The translations under genes were made by a program, and so were the position numbers. A stretch of DNA of 64,000 nt from Solirubrobacter pauli (GTDB taxonomy: Bacteria; Actinomycetota; Thermoleophilia; Solirubrobacterales; Solirubrobacteraceae): NCBI RefSeq assembly GCF_003633755.1, contig NZ_RBIL01000001.1:1-64000 (forward strand), written 5' to 3'. The notes under the pieces were generated by a model. That model saw only the letters and a list, made by a program, of their open reading frames with translations, was not told the origin of the DNA and did no database searches. Shown piece by piece: positions 24,664-33,428 of the stretch. The first letter of the stretch is position 1, and each line of letters starts with the position of its first letter.

Positions 24664-26000
24664 GCGCCATCGACGAGAAGCCCTTCAACGTCATCGGCAA
24701 GCCGGTCCAGCGCCTGGACTCGCTCGGGCACGTGACCGGCCGCACGCAGTTCTTCGAGGACGTCAACCCCGCCGGGCTGCTGCATCTGAAGATGCACCGC
24801 TCCGAGCGCCACCACGCGAACATCGTGTCGGTGGACACGTCGGCCGCCGAGGCCGTCAAGGGCGTCGTGAAGATCCTCACGCACGAGGACGTGCCCAAGA
24901 ACTGGTACACGGTCCTCACGCTCATCAACGTCGGCTACCCCGAAGAGCTGGTGCTCGCCGAGAAGAAGGTGCTTTGGTACGGCGAGCCGATCGTGGCCGT
25001 GGTGGCCACGAGCGAGCGCGCCGCCCGTGAGGGCGCCGCCGCGGTGAAGGTCGTCTACGAGGACCTGGAGCCGATCTTCGACGTCGAGGAAGCGATCAAG
25101 CCGGACGCCTTCCCGCTCAAGCCGCACGGCACGAACTACTTCGAGTACGAGGGCCACCACTGCCGGCGCGTGCGTCTGGGGGACGTGGAGAAGGGGTTCG
25201 CCGAGGCGGACCACATCTTCGAGTTCAAGTACCAGTCCAAGCCGATCGAGCAGGCCCCGACCGAGACGACGGGCTGCATCGTCGAGCCCAAGGCCGACGG
25301 GCGTCTGAAGATCTACTCCAACACGCAGGCGGCGTTCTTCACCCTCGACAACACGGCGCTCATCCTCGACGTGCCGTTCGGCAAGCTGCAGCTGGTGGGC
25401 GGCACGGTCGGCGGCGGCTTCGGCGGCAAGGTGGACGTCACCGTCGAGCCGATCACGTGCATCGCGGCGATGAAGACCGGCAAGCCGGTCAAGTACGTCT
25501 ACGACCGCTACGAGGAGATGCAGGTCTCCTCCCCCCGCGCGGCGGAGCGCATCTACATCAAGGACGGCGTGATGGATGACGGGACGATCGTCGCCCGTCA
25601 GGTCACGCTCTACGCCGACGCCGGCGCGTACAGCCGCCACAGCCCGTACGCCACCACGAAGGCCGCCGCGCACATGCCGGGCCCGTACAACATCCCGAAC
25701 GTGCACATCGACTCCTGGTGCGTCTACACCAACCGCACACCGTCTTCGGCCATGCGCGGCTTCGGCGTGACCATCGGGGACTTCGCGCTGGAGACGTCGA
25801 TGGACCGGATCGCGCGCGCGCTGAACCTCGATCCGCTGCAGCTGCGCCTCAAGAACGCCTACCGCGACGGTGACATGAAGGCGCACCACAAGGTGGCGGA
25901 GGGCACCGCGATCATCGAGGTCATCCAGAAGGCGGCCGAGCAGGTCGGCCACGAGCTGCCCGACGAGTACCGGGCGATGTCGTCGAAGGAGGCTCGCTAG
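24660..26000 (+). CDS. Molybdenum hydroxylase large subunit, N-terminal half
   Basis: 446 residues. It covers the aldehyde oxidase/xanthine dehydrogenase a/b hammerhead domain (IGKPVQRLDSLGHVTGRTQFFEDV to about residue 150) and the first molybdopterin-binding domain (GGTVGGGFGGKVDV, SAMRGFGVTIGDFALETSMD). It lacks the CO dehydrogenase active-site loop AYxCSFR; the equivalent MRGFG is of the xanthine/nicotinate-dehydrogenase type. It ends at TAG 25998-26000 in EEYRAMSS-KEAR-like sequence, exactly where the second half begins in the same frame. The cofactor is bound only if both halves associate. Confidence 0.88.
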
Positions 26001-27008
26001 ATGGCCAAGCTCCGCGGACGCGGCTACGCCGCCGTCAACTACCCGACCGGCATGAACCTCGGTGGCGACCCCACCCAGGCGCTCGTGCACTCCACCACCA
26101 CGGGCAACTTCGTCGTCTCGCTGTCGTCGGTGGACCTCGGCCAGGGCCTGAAGACCGTCGCCGCGCAGGTGGCGGCGGAGACGCTCGGCCTGCCGTACGA
26201 GAACATCATCGTCGACACCGCCGACACCGACACGGGCCCGCACTGCATGGGCACGTTCGCCTCCCGCGGCACGCACCGCGTCGGCAACGCCGTGATCATG
26301 GCCGCGCAGGAGGCGCGCGAGGCGATGCTGGCGGCGGCCGCCGAGGAGCTCGAGGTCGACGCCGAGGACCTGGAGACCGATGGCACCGGCTTCATCAAGC
26401 TCAAGGGCTCCGAGGAAGTCAAGATCCACGTCGTCGACCTGGCGATGGCCGCGCACTTCAAGCTCGGCCGCACGATCGCGGGCCGCGGCATCTTCCTCAA
26501 GGAACGCTCGTACCCGGACCCGGAGACGGGCAAGATGGACCCCGACTCCGCGCAGGCCCACGCCTGCACGGTGGCCGACGTCGAGGTCGACGACGAGACC
26601 GGCGTCATCGAGGTGCTCGCGCTGCACAACGTGTACGAGGTCGGTCGCGCGATCAACCCCAGGATGGCCAAGCAGCAGATCGAGGGCGGCGCCTGGATGG
26701 GCATCTCCCACGCGCTGTTCGAGGCGACGGACCCGTATTACCCGCAGCGCGACCACGGCCCGCGGGACTTCGAGGAGTACCTGATGCCCGGGCCGGCGGA
26801 CAACGCCGTGATGGAGTCCGACATCATCGAGTTCCCGGCGGCGAACGGGCCGTACGGCGCGAAGGGCATCGGCGAGATGACCGCCAACGCGCCGATCCCG
26901 GCGATCGCCAACGCGGTGTTCGACGCGTGCGGCGTGCGGCTCACCGAGATGCCGTTCACGCCGGAGTCGGTCCTGCGTGGCCTCGACGAGCTGCGAGCAC
27001 GTGCCTGA
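26001..27008 (+). CDS. Molybdenum hydroxylase large subunit, C-terminal half
   Basis: 335 residues from ATG 26001, which follows the TAG of the previous gene without a single base between and in the same frame. An AAGGAGG ribosome site lies 8 nt upstream, inside the end of the first half. It contains the second molybdopterin-binding domain: GRGYAAVNYPTGMNLGG, SVDLGQGLKTVAAQVAAE, GTFASRGTHRVGNAV, and near the end GAKGIGEMTANAP, whose Glu is the catalytic base of the family. Together the halves make ~781 residues, the normal length of one subunit. Confidence 0.88.
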   Translation: MAKLRGRGYAAVNYPTGMNLGGDPTQALVHSTTTGNFVVSLSSVDLGQGLKTVAAQVAAETLGLPYENIIVDTADTDTGPHCMGTFASRGTHRVGNAVIMAAQEAREAMLAAAAEELEVDAEDLETDGTGFIKLKGSEEVKIHVVDLAMAAHFKLGRTIAGRGIFLKERSYPDPETGKMDPDSAQAHACTVADVEVDDETGVIEVLALHNVYEVGRAINPRMAKQQIEGGAWMGISHALFEATDPYYPQRDHGPRDFEEYLMPGPADNAVMESDIIEFPAANGPYGAKGIGEMTANAPIPAIANAVFDACGVRLTEMPFTPESVLRGLDELRARA

Positions 27009-27849
27009 TCCGATCGAGGCTCTGGGACGGCGGTTGGCGGCGGAGCAGTACTTCGCCGACGAAGGCCTGCTGACCGCCGCCCACCTCTCGCTGACGCTCG
27101 GCCGGCCGCTCCTGCTGGAGGGCGAGCCGGGCGTCGGCAAGACGGAGATCGCCAAGGTGCTCGCCCGCGTGCACGACCGCGAGCTGATCCGCCTGCAGTG
27201 CTACGAGGGCCTCGACGCCGCGCAGGCGCTGTACGAGTGGGACCACCCCAAGCAGCTGCTGGCGATCCGCACGTGCGAGGCCGAGAACCGTCCGGTCGGC
27301 GAGCTCTACGACGAGTCGTTCCTGATGGAGCGGCCGCTGCTGCGCGCGCTGCGCGTGCCGTGCGTGCTGCTGATCGACGAGATCGACCGCGCGGACTCGG
27401 AGTTCGAGGCGTTCCTGCTCGAGTTCCTCAGCGACTTCCAGATCACGATCCCCGAGCTCGGGACGATCGCCGCCGCCGAGCGGCCGATCGTGATCATGAC
27501 GTCCAACCGCACGCGGGAGCTGCACGACGCGCTCAAGCGCCGCTGCCTCTACCACTGGATCGCGTTCCCGGACTCCAGCCGCGAGAAGCGGATCATCGAG
27601 TCGCGCGTGCCGGGCCTGCCGGAGGACGCGGCCAAGACGCTCGTGGCGGCGGTGGCCGGCGTGCGCGACCTGGACCTGATCAAGCCGCCGGGGATCGCGG
27701 AGTCGATCGAGTGGGGCCAGGCGGCGAAGGTGCTCCTGCACGAGGGGGCCGACTGGCCGAGCGCGCTCAAGCGGTCGCTCGGGCTGCTCGTCAAGGAGCA
27801 GGAGGACACCGAGACGGTGCTGGCGCACGCGGAGGGCCTCGGGCTGTGA
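27001..27849 (+). CDS. MoxR-type AAA+ ATPase (CoxD-like)
   Basis: 282 residues from GTG 27001, chosen because it overlaps the upstream stop by 8 bp; a GTG at 26977 is possible. Walker A GEPGVGKTEIAK, Walker B VLLIDEIDRADSEFEAFLLE, sensor 1 IVIMTSNRTREL, Arg finger region KRRCLYHWIAFPD. The MoxR/CoxD group works with VWA proteins to mature or load metal sites; in carboxydotrophs CoxD is needed for the sulfurated Mo-Cu centre. Position between hydroxylase and VWA genes matches cox/xdh maturation loci. Confidence 0.88.
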   Translation: MPDPIEALGRRLAAEQYFADEGLLTAAHLSLTLGRPLLLEGEPGVGKTEIAKVLARVHDRELIRLQCYEGLDAAQALYEWDHPKQLLAIRTCEAENRPVGELYDESFLMERPLLRALRVPCVLLIDEIDRADSEFEAFLLEFLSDFQITIPELGTIAAAERPIVIMTSNRTRELHDALKRRCLYHWIAFPDSSREKRIIESRVPGLPEDAAKTLVAAVAGVRDLDLIKPPGIAESIEWGQAAKVLLHEGADWPSALKRSLGLLVKEQEDTETVLAHAEGLGL

Positions 27850-28877
27850 GCACGGTCGCGGGCACGCTGCTGGAGGACTTCGTGACCGCGCTGCACGTGG
27901 GCGTCGAGCGGCGCGCGGACTTCCTCACCGCGCTGCGTGACAACCCGCCGCAGGACATCCAGCGGCTCTACTGGCTCGCGCGCGTGACGCTGGTCGACCG
28001 GCTCGAGACCATCCCGGCGTTCGACGCCGTCTTCTCCGCCTACTTCCTGGGCGCGCCGCCCCAGCCCTCCCCGCAGCGGGACGGCGAGAGCGAGGCGCCC
28101 GACCCGCAGGACGGCGGCGAGCTCGAGCCGATCGTGATGGGCGAGGGCACGGGCAAGGAGGCGAGCGTCCACGACCTGCGCCACCGGCGCGCCTACGCCG
28201 GCGGCACCGAGGACCTGGCCGAGCTGCGCCGCGCGCTGGCCGAGCACCTGCCGAAGATCCGCTCGCGCCGGCGCCGCCCGCACCGCCGCGGGCAGCTGGA
28301 CGTGCGCCGGACGCTGCGCCACGCGACCCGCACGGGCGAGATCACGATGCTCGCCCGCCGCGGCCGGCCGCACCGCACGCGGCCGATGCTGCTGCTGATC
28401 GACGTGTCCGGCTCGTTGCGCGAGCACACGCCGGACTACCTGCGCTTCGCCTGGGCGGCGCAGTGCGAGACGTTCACGTTCGGCACGCACCTGACCCGGG
28501 TCACGCGCCAGCTGCGCCAGCGTGAGCTGCACACCGCGCTGGCCGAGGTCAGCGCGGTGGTCGAGGACGCCGACGGCGGCACGCGCATCGGCCCCTCCCT
28601 GCACGAGTTCGTGACCACGCCGCGCTACGCCGACCGGGCGCGCGGCGCGCTCACGATCGTCCTCTCGGACGGCCTCGAGCGCGGCGCCCCCGAGCAGATG
28701 GTCGCCGCCGTGCATCGCCTCGCGAAGCTGTCCCACAGGTTGCTGTGGTGGTCTCCGCTGGCGCTCCACCCGGAGTACCGCCCGGTCACCCGCGCGATGG
28801 CCGCGATCGTCGACGACGTCGACCTCGCGGGCGCGCGCGACCTGAAGTCGTTGCTGGAAAGGGTGCGTGAGCTGTGA
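27846..28877 (+). CDS. VWA-domain protein (CoxE-like)
   Basis: 343 residues from GTG 27846 (GTGA overlap with the ATPase). The N-terminal helical part is basic and includes RSRRRRPHRRGQLD. The C-terminal von Willebrand A domain starts at RPMLLLIDVSGSLREHTPDYLRFA with the MIDAS motif DVSGS, and continues with GGTRIGPSLHEF and the Asp in LTIVLSDGLERG. It partners with the MoxR ATPase in metallocofactor maturation. Confidence 0.87.
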   Translation: MSTVAGTLLEDFVTALHVGVERRADFLTALRDNPPQDIQRLYWLARVTLVDRLETIPAFDAVFSAYFLGAPPQPSPQRDGESEAPDPQDGGELEPIVMGEGTGKEASVHDLRHRRAYAGGTEDLAELRRALAEHLPKIRSRRRRPHRRGQLDVRRTLRHATRTGEITMLARRGRPHRTRPMLLLIDVSGSLREHTPDYLRFAWAAQCETFTFGTHLTRVTRQLRQRELHTALAEVSAVVEDADGGTRIGPSLHEFVTTPRYADRARGALTIVLSDGLERGAPEQMVAAVHRLAKLSHRLLWWSPLALHPEYRPVTRAMAAIVDDVDLAGARDLKSLLERVREL

Positions 28878-29767
28878 GCGGATACGTGGATGCCCATCAC
28901 CACATCTGGCGGGTCCAGGACCTGCCGTGGCTGAGCGGGCCGATGATCCCGCGCATCTTCGGGCCCTACGAGTCCTTGCAGCAACGCGACTACCTGGGCC
29001 GCGAGTACGGCGCCGAGGCGGCCGCGCACGGCTTCACGCAGTCGGTCTACACGCAGGCCAACTGGCCGTTGGACCGCTCGGTGGACGAGGTCGAGTGGGT
29101 CCAGGCCCAGCACGAGGAGTCGGGCTGGCCGAGCGCGATCGTCGGGTCGGCCGACCTGTTCAGCCCGCGCGCGTCTGAGACCTTCGACGCGCAGACCGCC
29201 GCGTCCCCGCTGATGCGCGGCTGCCGCCTGCAGGTGCACTGGCATGAGCACGAGGCGTTCCGGTTCGCCAAGTCCGCCGACGCCATGCTCGACCCGATCT
29301 TCAACGAGAACCTCGAGCGGATCGCCGAGCGTGGCTGGGTGTTCGAGCTGCAGGCGTTCCCGAACCAGCTGCCGTACGTGCGCGAGCTGCTCGGCAACCA
29401 CCCGGACCTGACGTTCGTGATCATCCACGCCGGCATGCCGATCGAGGGCGAGCCGTGGCGCGAGTTCCTGCACGAGCTGGCGACGTTCCCGAACCTCAAC
29501 GTCAAGCTCAGCGGCCAGGGCACGTTCATCCACCGCGTCGACCCGGACTGGATCAGGACCGTCACGCAGGTCGTCGTCGACGCGTTCGGCTCCGACCGCG
29601 CGATGTTCGGCACGAACTTCCCGGTGGAGAGCATCTGGACCGACTTCTCTAGCCTGGTCAAAGCGTGGTTCGGCGTGTTGGCCGACTTCCCGCAGGCGGT
29701 CCAGGACGACGTCCTGGGCCGGACCGCGCGCCGCGTTTACAGGCTCGCCGAGGAGGGACCCCGATGA
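28874..29767 (+). CDS. Amidohydrolase-2 family metal-dependent hydrolase
   Basis: 297 residues from GTG 28874 (GTGA overlap). TIM-barrel hydrolase: metal-binding HxH in VDAHHHIW at the N-terminus, VHWHEHEAF, VIIHAGMP (strand 6 His), and MFGTNFPVES near the C-terminus, where the usual Asp in the SDWP-like motif is replaced by Asn/Pro. The family includes lactonases (2-pyrone-4,6-dicarboxylate and sugar lactonases) and decarboxylases. In this operon a ring-opening lactone or amide hydrolysis step is plausible; it is not proven. Confidence 0.82.
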   Translation: MSGYVDAHHHIWRVQDLPWLSGPMIPRIFGPYESLQQRDYLGREYGAEAAAHGFTQSVYTQANWPLDRSVDEVEWVQAQHEESGWPSAIVGSADLFSPRASETFDAQTAASPLMRGCRLQVHWHEHEAFRFAKSADAMLDPIFNENLERIAERGWVFELQAFPNQLPYVRELLGNHPDLTFVIIHAGMPIEGEPWREFLHELATFPNLNVKLSGQGTFIHRVDPDWIRTVTQVVVDAFGSDRAMFGTNFPVESIWTDFSSLVKAWFGVLADFPQAVQDDVLGRTARRVYRLAEEGPR

Positions 29768-30924
29768 CACGTCCAGTCCAGCACACCGCCTCCGCCGTGC
29801 AGGGTTGGCTGCGTGAGGGACGACGGGTCGCGGCGGGGTTGCTCGTCGAAGTCGAAGGGTCCTCGCCGCTGGACGTCGGCGCGTCGATGTACATCGACGA
29901 CCAGGGCGGCATCGAGGGGTCGATCACGGGCGGCTGCGTCGAGGGCGCGGTCGCCGCGGCGGCGATGGAGATGCTCGAGCGCGGCGGCCCGCCGCAGCTC
30001 GTCACCTACGGGATCAGCGACGAGCTGGCCGGCACGGTCGGGCTGATGTGCGGCGGCATCGTCCACATCTTCATCCACGAGATCCGCCCGGAGCACCAGG
30101 AGGCGGTGCTCGCCGACCTGCAGGCGACCGTCGACCACTCCCCCGCCGGCCTCGTGACGCTGCTCGACGGCGAGCACGCGGGCGCGAAGCTGTACGTCGA
30201 CCACGACCGCGTGCTCGGCTCGCTCGGGGTCGGCGAGCTGCTCGACAAGAACGCCACGCGCGAGGCGCAGGGCCTGCTCGACGAGGGCCGCTCGTCACTG
30301 CGCGACTTCGGTGAGGACGGTGCCTCGCTCGGCTCCGGCTTGCGCGTCTACAACTCGATCCAGGCCGAGCCGCCGCGGATGGTCGTGTTCGGCGCGATCG
30401 ACTTCTCGAGCGCGCTCGCGCCGCTCGCCAAGGGCCTCGGCTACCGCGTGACGATCGCCGATCCCCGCTCCGCCTTCCTGAAGTCGCGCCGCTTCAGCGC
30501 CGCCGCCGAGACCGAGGTCGGCTGGCCGGACGCCGTGCTCGACGGCGTCGAGCTCGGCCCCCGCGACTCGGTCCTGATCTTCACGCACGACCCGAAGCTC
30601 GACGTGCCCGCCGTGCAGGCGGCGCTGAAGACGAACGCCGGCTACATCGGCGCGCTCGGCTCGCGCAACACCACCGCGGACCGCAACCGGCGGCTCCGCG
30701 ACGTCGGCGTCACCGACGCCGAGATCGACCGCATCTTCGCGCCCTGCGGGCTGGACATCGGCGCCTCCACCGTGGAGGAGACGGCCGTCGCCGTCCTGGC
30801 CGAGATCATAGCCCACCGTGCGGGGCGCCACGGAATGCCGCTGCGGGAGGCCGAAGGGCCGATCCGCCACGCGGATGTGATCAACGAAAGGGAAGAGCAA
30901 GCATGGCCTACACCGTCGCGGTGA
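29764..30924 (+). CDS. XdhC/CoxI family molybdenum hydroxylase maturation protein
   Basis: 386 residues from ATG 29764 (ATGA overlap). The N-terminal XdhC_CoxI domain has GSSPLDVGASMYID, then GSITGGCVEGAVAAAA and GLMCGGIVHIFI, with the conserved Cys residues thought to handle Mo-cofactor sulfuration. The C-terminal Rossmann domain begins at RMVVFGAIDFSSALAPLAKGLGYRVTIADPR and ends with GYIGALGSRNTTADR and GLDIGAST. XdhC-type proteins bind and deliver the sulfurated cofactor. The last 22 bp overlap the next gene. Confidence 0.9.
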   Translation: MTRPVQHTASAVQGWLREGRRVAAGLLVEVEGSSPLDVGASMYIDDQGGIEGSITGGCVEGAVAAAAMEMLERGGPPQLVTYGISDELAGTVGLMCGGIVHIFIHEIRPEHQEAVLADLQATVDHSPAGLVTLLDGEHAGAKLYVDHDRVLGSLGVGELLDKNATREAQGLLDEGRSSLRDFGEDGASLGSGLRVYNSIQAEPPRMVVFGAIDFSSALAPLAKGLGYRVTIADPRSAFLKSRRFSAAAETEVGWPDAVLDGVELGPRDSVLIFTHDPKLDVPAVQAALKTNAGYIGALGSRNTTADRNRRLRDVGVTDAEIDRIFAPCGLDIGASTVEETAVAVLAEIIAHRAGRHGMPLREAEGPIRHADVINEREEQAWPTPSR

Positions 30925-31196
30925 CCTGGATCGCCAAGCCCGGCGAGGAAGACGAAGTCGCACGCTGCCTGTCCGAGCTGGTCGAGCCTTCACGCGCCGA
31001 GGAAGGCGTGCTCGTCTACATCCCCAACCGGGATCCCGAGGACCCGACCAAGTTCTTCATCTACGAGCAGTACGTGGATGAGGCGGCCTACACGGCGCAC
31101 ACCGAGACCGAGCACTTCAAGCGGCTCGGCTTCGGCGACGCGATCCCGCGCCTCGCCGAGCGCAAGCGCGAGTTCTTCGCGCCGATGGTCGACTAG
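30903..31196 (+). CDS. ABM-domain (quinol monooxygenase-like) small protein
   Basis: 97 residues; a GGGAAGAG ribosome site lies inside the XdhC gene. Ferredoxin-like ABM fold: TVAVTWIAKPGEEDEVARCLSELV, GVLVYIPNRDPEDPTKFFIYEQYVDEAAYTAHTETEHFKRL. The Glu-Gln-Tyr strand and His-x-x-T/S-H-F helix fit cofactor-less monooxygenases such as YgiN. It closes the catabolic operon and could oxidise an aromatic intermediate or detoxify quinones made by the pathway. Confidence 0.82.
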   Translation: MAYTVAVTWIAKPGEEDEVARCLSELVEPSRAEEGVLVYIPNRDPEDPTKFFIYEQYVDEAAYTAHTETEHFKRLGFGDAIPRLAERKREFFAPMVD

Positions 31197-31208
31197 AAGA
31201 CCTTCACC

Positions 31209-31235
31209 GGGGATGCCCTCACGGGCATCCCCGTT
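31209..31235 (+). terminator. Rho-independent terminator of the catabolic operon
   Basis: A perfect 10-bp stem (GGGGATGCCC / GGGCATCCCC) with loop TCAC is followed by GTTT, starting 12 bp after the stop codon. It is the cleanest intrinsic terminator in the window. Confidence 0.85.
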
Positions 31236-31241
31236 TCGGCT

Positions 31242-31247
31242 TATGCT
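31242..31247 (+). promoter_or_regulatory. TATGCT -10-like box for the PAS histidine kinase
   Basis: TATGCT ends 9 nt before GTG 31257, directly after the terminator. Confidence 0.5.
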
Positions 31248-31256
31248 GGAACGGCC

Positions 31257-33428
31257 GTGTCGGAACTGCTGCTGTCCGACCTCTTCGCGGCCGCCGTGAA
31301 GAGCCTGCCGCTCGCGATCGTGTTCGGTGACCGCGACGGTCGCGTGCTGTATGCGAACCCGGCCGCGGACCGGCTGCTCGCCCTTGACGGCGCCGACGTG
31401 CGCGGCGTGGAGGCGGCGTCGTTCGCCGCCCCCGGCAAGGAGGACGAGGCGCGCGCGATCGTGCGCCGGCTGCTCGCCGGAGAGACGGTCGAGGACTCGG
31501 TGACGCTCGAGCTGCGCCGCGAGGACGGCTCCCGGTTCCTCGCCGAGCTGACGATCTCCCCGCTGTTCGACGACGCGGGCGGCGTCGTCGGCACGGTCGG
31601 GCTCGCGCGCGACGTGACCGAGCGGGTGGCGACCGAGGACGAGGCCGCGCGGTTGCGCGCCGTCGTCGACGCCACGGCGCAGGCGATCCTCGGCGTCGAC
31701 GCCGACGGCAAGATCCTCTTCTTCAGCTCGTCCGCGGAGCGCCTGTTCGGCTGGCGCGCGGAGGAGGTCATCGGCCGCTCCGGCGACCTGCTGGTGGTGC
31801 CGGAGCACCGGCTCGGCGCCCCCGCGCTGTTCGCGGCGTTGGCGAGCAAGGGCATGCTGCGCCGCGAGACCGTGGCGCGGCGACGCGACGGCTCGCCGGT
31901 CGAGGTCGAGGTGTGCTCGGCACCGATCCGCGACGCCACCGGCGCGATCACCGGCGCGGCGATCACCGTGCTCGACGTGTCCGAGCACCGGCGCGAGCAC
32001 CGGCTGCTGGAGCGCATCGTCGAGAACGCGCCGAACGCGATCGGCATCAAGGACCTCGACGGGCGCTACCTGCTCTTCAGCTACGGGGCCGGGGAGGCGC
32101 CGTCACCGGAAGCGGTCGGACGCACGGACGCCGAGCTCTTCGCGCCCGACGTCGCGGCGCGCAGCGCCGAGCAGGACCGGACCGTGCTCGAGCGCGGCGC
32201 ACCGACCACCTTCCGCGAGACGATCAGGTTCCGGGACGGCACGGACCACCAGTTCGTCACCACCAAGTTCCCATTGGTCGCTTCCGACGGCCGCTACGAG
32301 GGCGTCGGCGTGATCGCCGCCGACGTCACCGAGCTGCGGCAGGCCGAGCTCGACCAGGCGCGGCTCGCGGCGCTCGTCGAGGCGGCGCCCGACGCGATCG
32401 TGGCGCGCGACGAGCATGGCCGGATCGTGACCTGGAACCCCGGCGCCGAGATCGTGTTCGGGCTGCGCGCCGAGGACGCGATCGGCCGGTCCTACGCCGA
32501 TCTGGTCGTGCCCGACGAGGAGCGGGCGCGGTTCGACGCGCTGCTCGCCGAAGCGCAGGGCGGACGCACGCTGACGATCCGCGCGATGCGCCGCCGCGGC
32601 GACGGGTCGCAGTTCCCCGCCCAGGTCTCGGTCGCTCCGCTCACGCTGCTCGACGGCACCTGGAGCGGGACGTTGGCGATGATCCGCGACATCACGGACC
32701 TCGTCGAGGCCGAGGTGGCACTGCGCGAGCGCGCGACCCAGCTCGAGCGGTCCAACGCGGAGCTCGAGCGCTTCGCCTACGCGGCGAGCCACGACCTCCA
32801 GGAGCCGCTGCACTCGATCATGCTCAGCGCGGGCGCGGTGAGCCACGCCGCCGAGGACCGCCTGGCCGACGACGAGCGCGAGCTGCTCGCGAACATCGAC
32901 GCGGCCGCGAGTCGGCTCAGCGCGCAGATCCGCGGGCTGATGCAGGTCGCGCGCGTGGCCATCGGAGAGGCGGCGGGCGAGCTCGTCCCGGTCTCGGTCG
33001 CGGTGGCCGACGCCCTCGACGCGCTCCGAGCCGCCACCGTGGAAGCGCTCGCGGAGGTGATCGTGGACGAGCCGCTGCCACCGATCGAGGTGCCGCGCTC
33101 GGAGGTCGGGCTCGTGCTGCAGAACGTGATCGCCAACGCGATCAGGTACCGCCGCGAAGGCGTCCCCCCACGGGTGCACGTGACGGCCGAGGACGCGGGG
33201 GACCTCGTGGCGATCCGCGTCGCCGACAACGGCGTCGGCCTCTCCGAAGCGGATCTGACCCGGGTGTTCGGCCTGTTCGAGCGCGGCTCGACGACCGCGC
33301 CGGGCACCGGGATGGGCCTGGCCGTCGCCCGGCGGATGATCGAACGCCTCGGCGGCTCACTCGAAGCCAGCTCGGACGGACCGGGCCGCGGGAGCGTCTT
33401 CACGCTCCGCGTGCCGTATGCGCGCTAG
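31257..33428 (+). CDS. Multi-PAS sensor histidine kinase, orphan
   Basis: 723 residues from GTG 31257. Four consecutive PAS domains (about 10-125, 130-245, 250-365 and 370-485), each with a YANPA/FSSSAERLFGW/YLLF/VTWNPGAEIVFG strand. No membrane helix: a soluble sensor. A DHp helix pair follows with the phospho-acceptor His512 in YAASHDLQEPLHS. The HATPase has an N-box (NVIANAIRYR), G1 (VADNGVGLS), F/G2 (FGLFERGSTTAPGTGMGLAVARRM). PAS pockets show no Cys, so flavin-Cys photochemistry is unlikely. No response regulator gene adjoins it. Confidence 0.9.
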   Translation: MSELLLSDLFAAAVKSLPLAIVFGDRDGRVLYANPAADRLLALDGADVRGVEAASFAAPGKEDEARAIVRRLLAGETVEDSVTLELRREDGSRFLAELTISPLFDDAGGVVGTVGLARDVTERVATEDEAARLRAVVDATAQAILGVDADGKILFFSSSAERLFGWRAEEVIGRSGDLLVVPEHRLGAPALFAALASKGMLRRETVARRRDGSPVEVEVCSAPIRDATGAITGAAITVLDVSEHRREHRLLERIVENAPNAIGIKDLDGRYLLFSYGAGEAPSPEAVGRTDAELFAPDVAARSAEQDRTVLERGAPTTFRETIRFRDGTDHQFVTTKFPLVASDGRYEGVGVIAADVTELRQAELDQARLAALVEAAPDAIVARDEHGRIVTWNPGAEIVFGLRAEDAIGRSYADLVVPDEERARFDALLAEAQGGRTLTIRAMRRRGDGSQFPAQVSVAPLTLLDGTWSGTLAMIRDITDLVEAEVALRERATQLERSNAELERFAYAASHDLQEPLHSIMLSAGAVSHAAEDRLADDERELLANIDAAASRLSAQIRGLMQVARVAIGEAAGELVPVSVAVADALDALRAATVEALAEVIVDEPLPPIEVPRSEVGLVLQNVIANAIRYRREGVPPRVHVTAEDAGDLVAIRVADNGVGLSEADLTRVFGLFERGSTTAPGTGMGLAVARRMIERLGGSLEASSDGPGRGSVFTLRVPYAR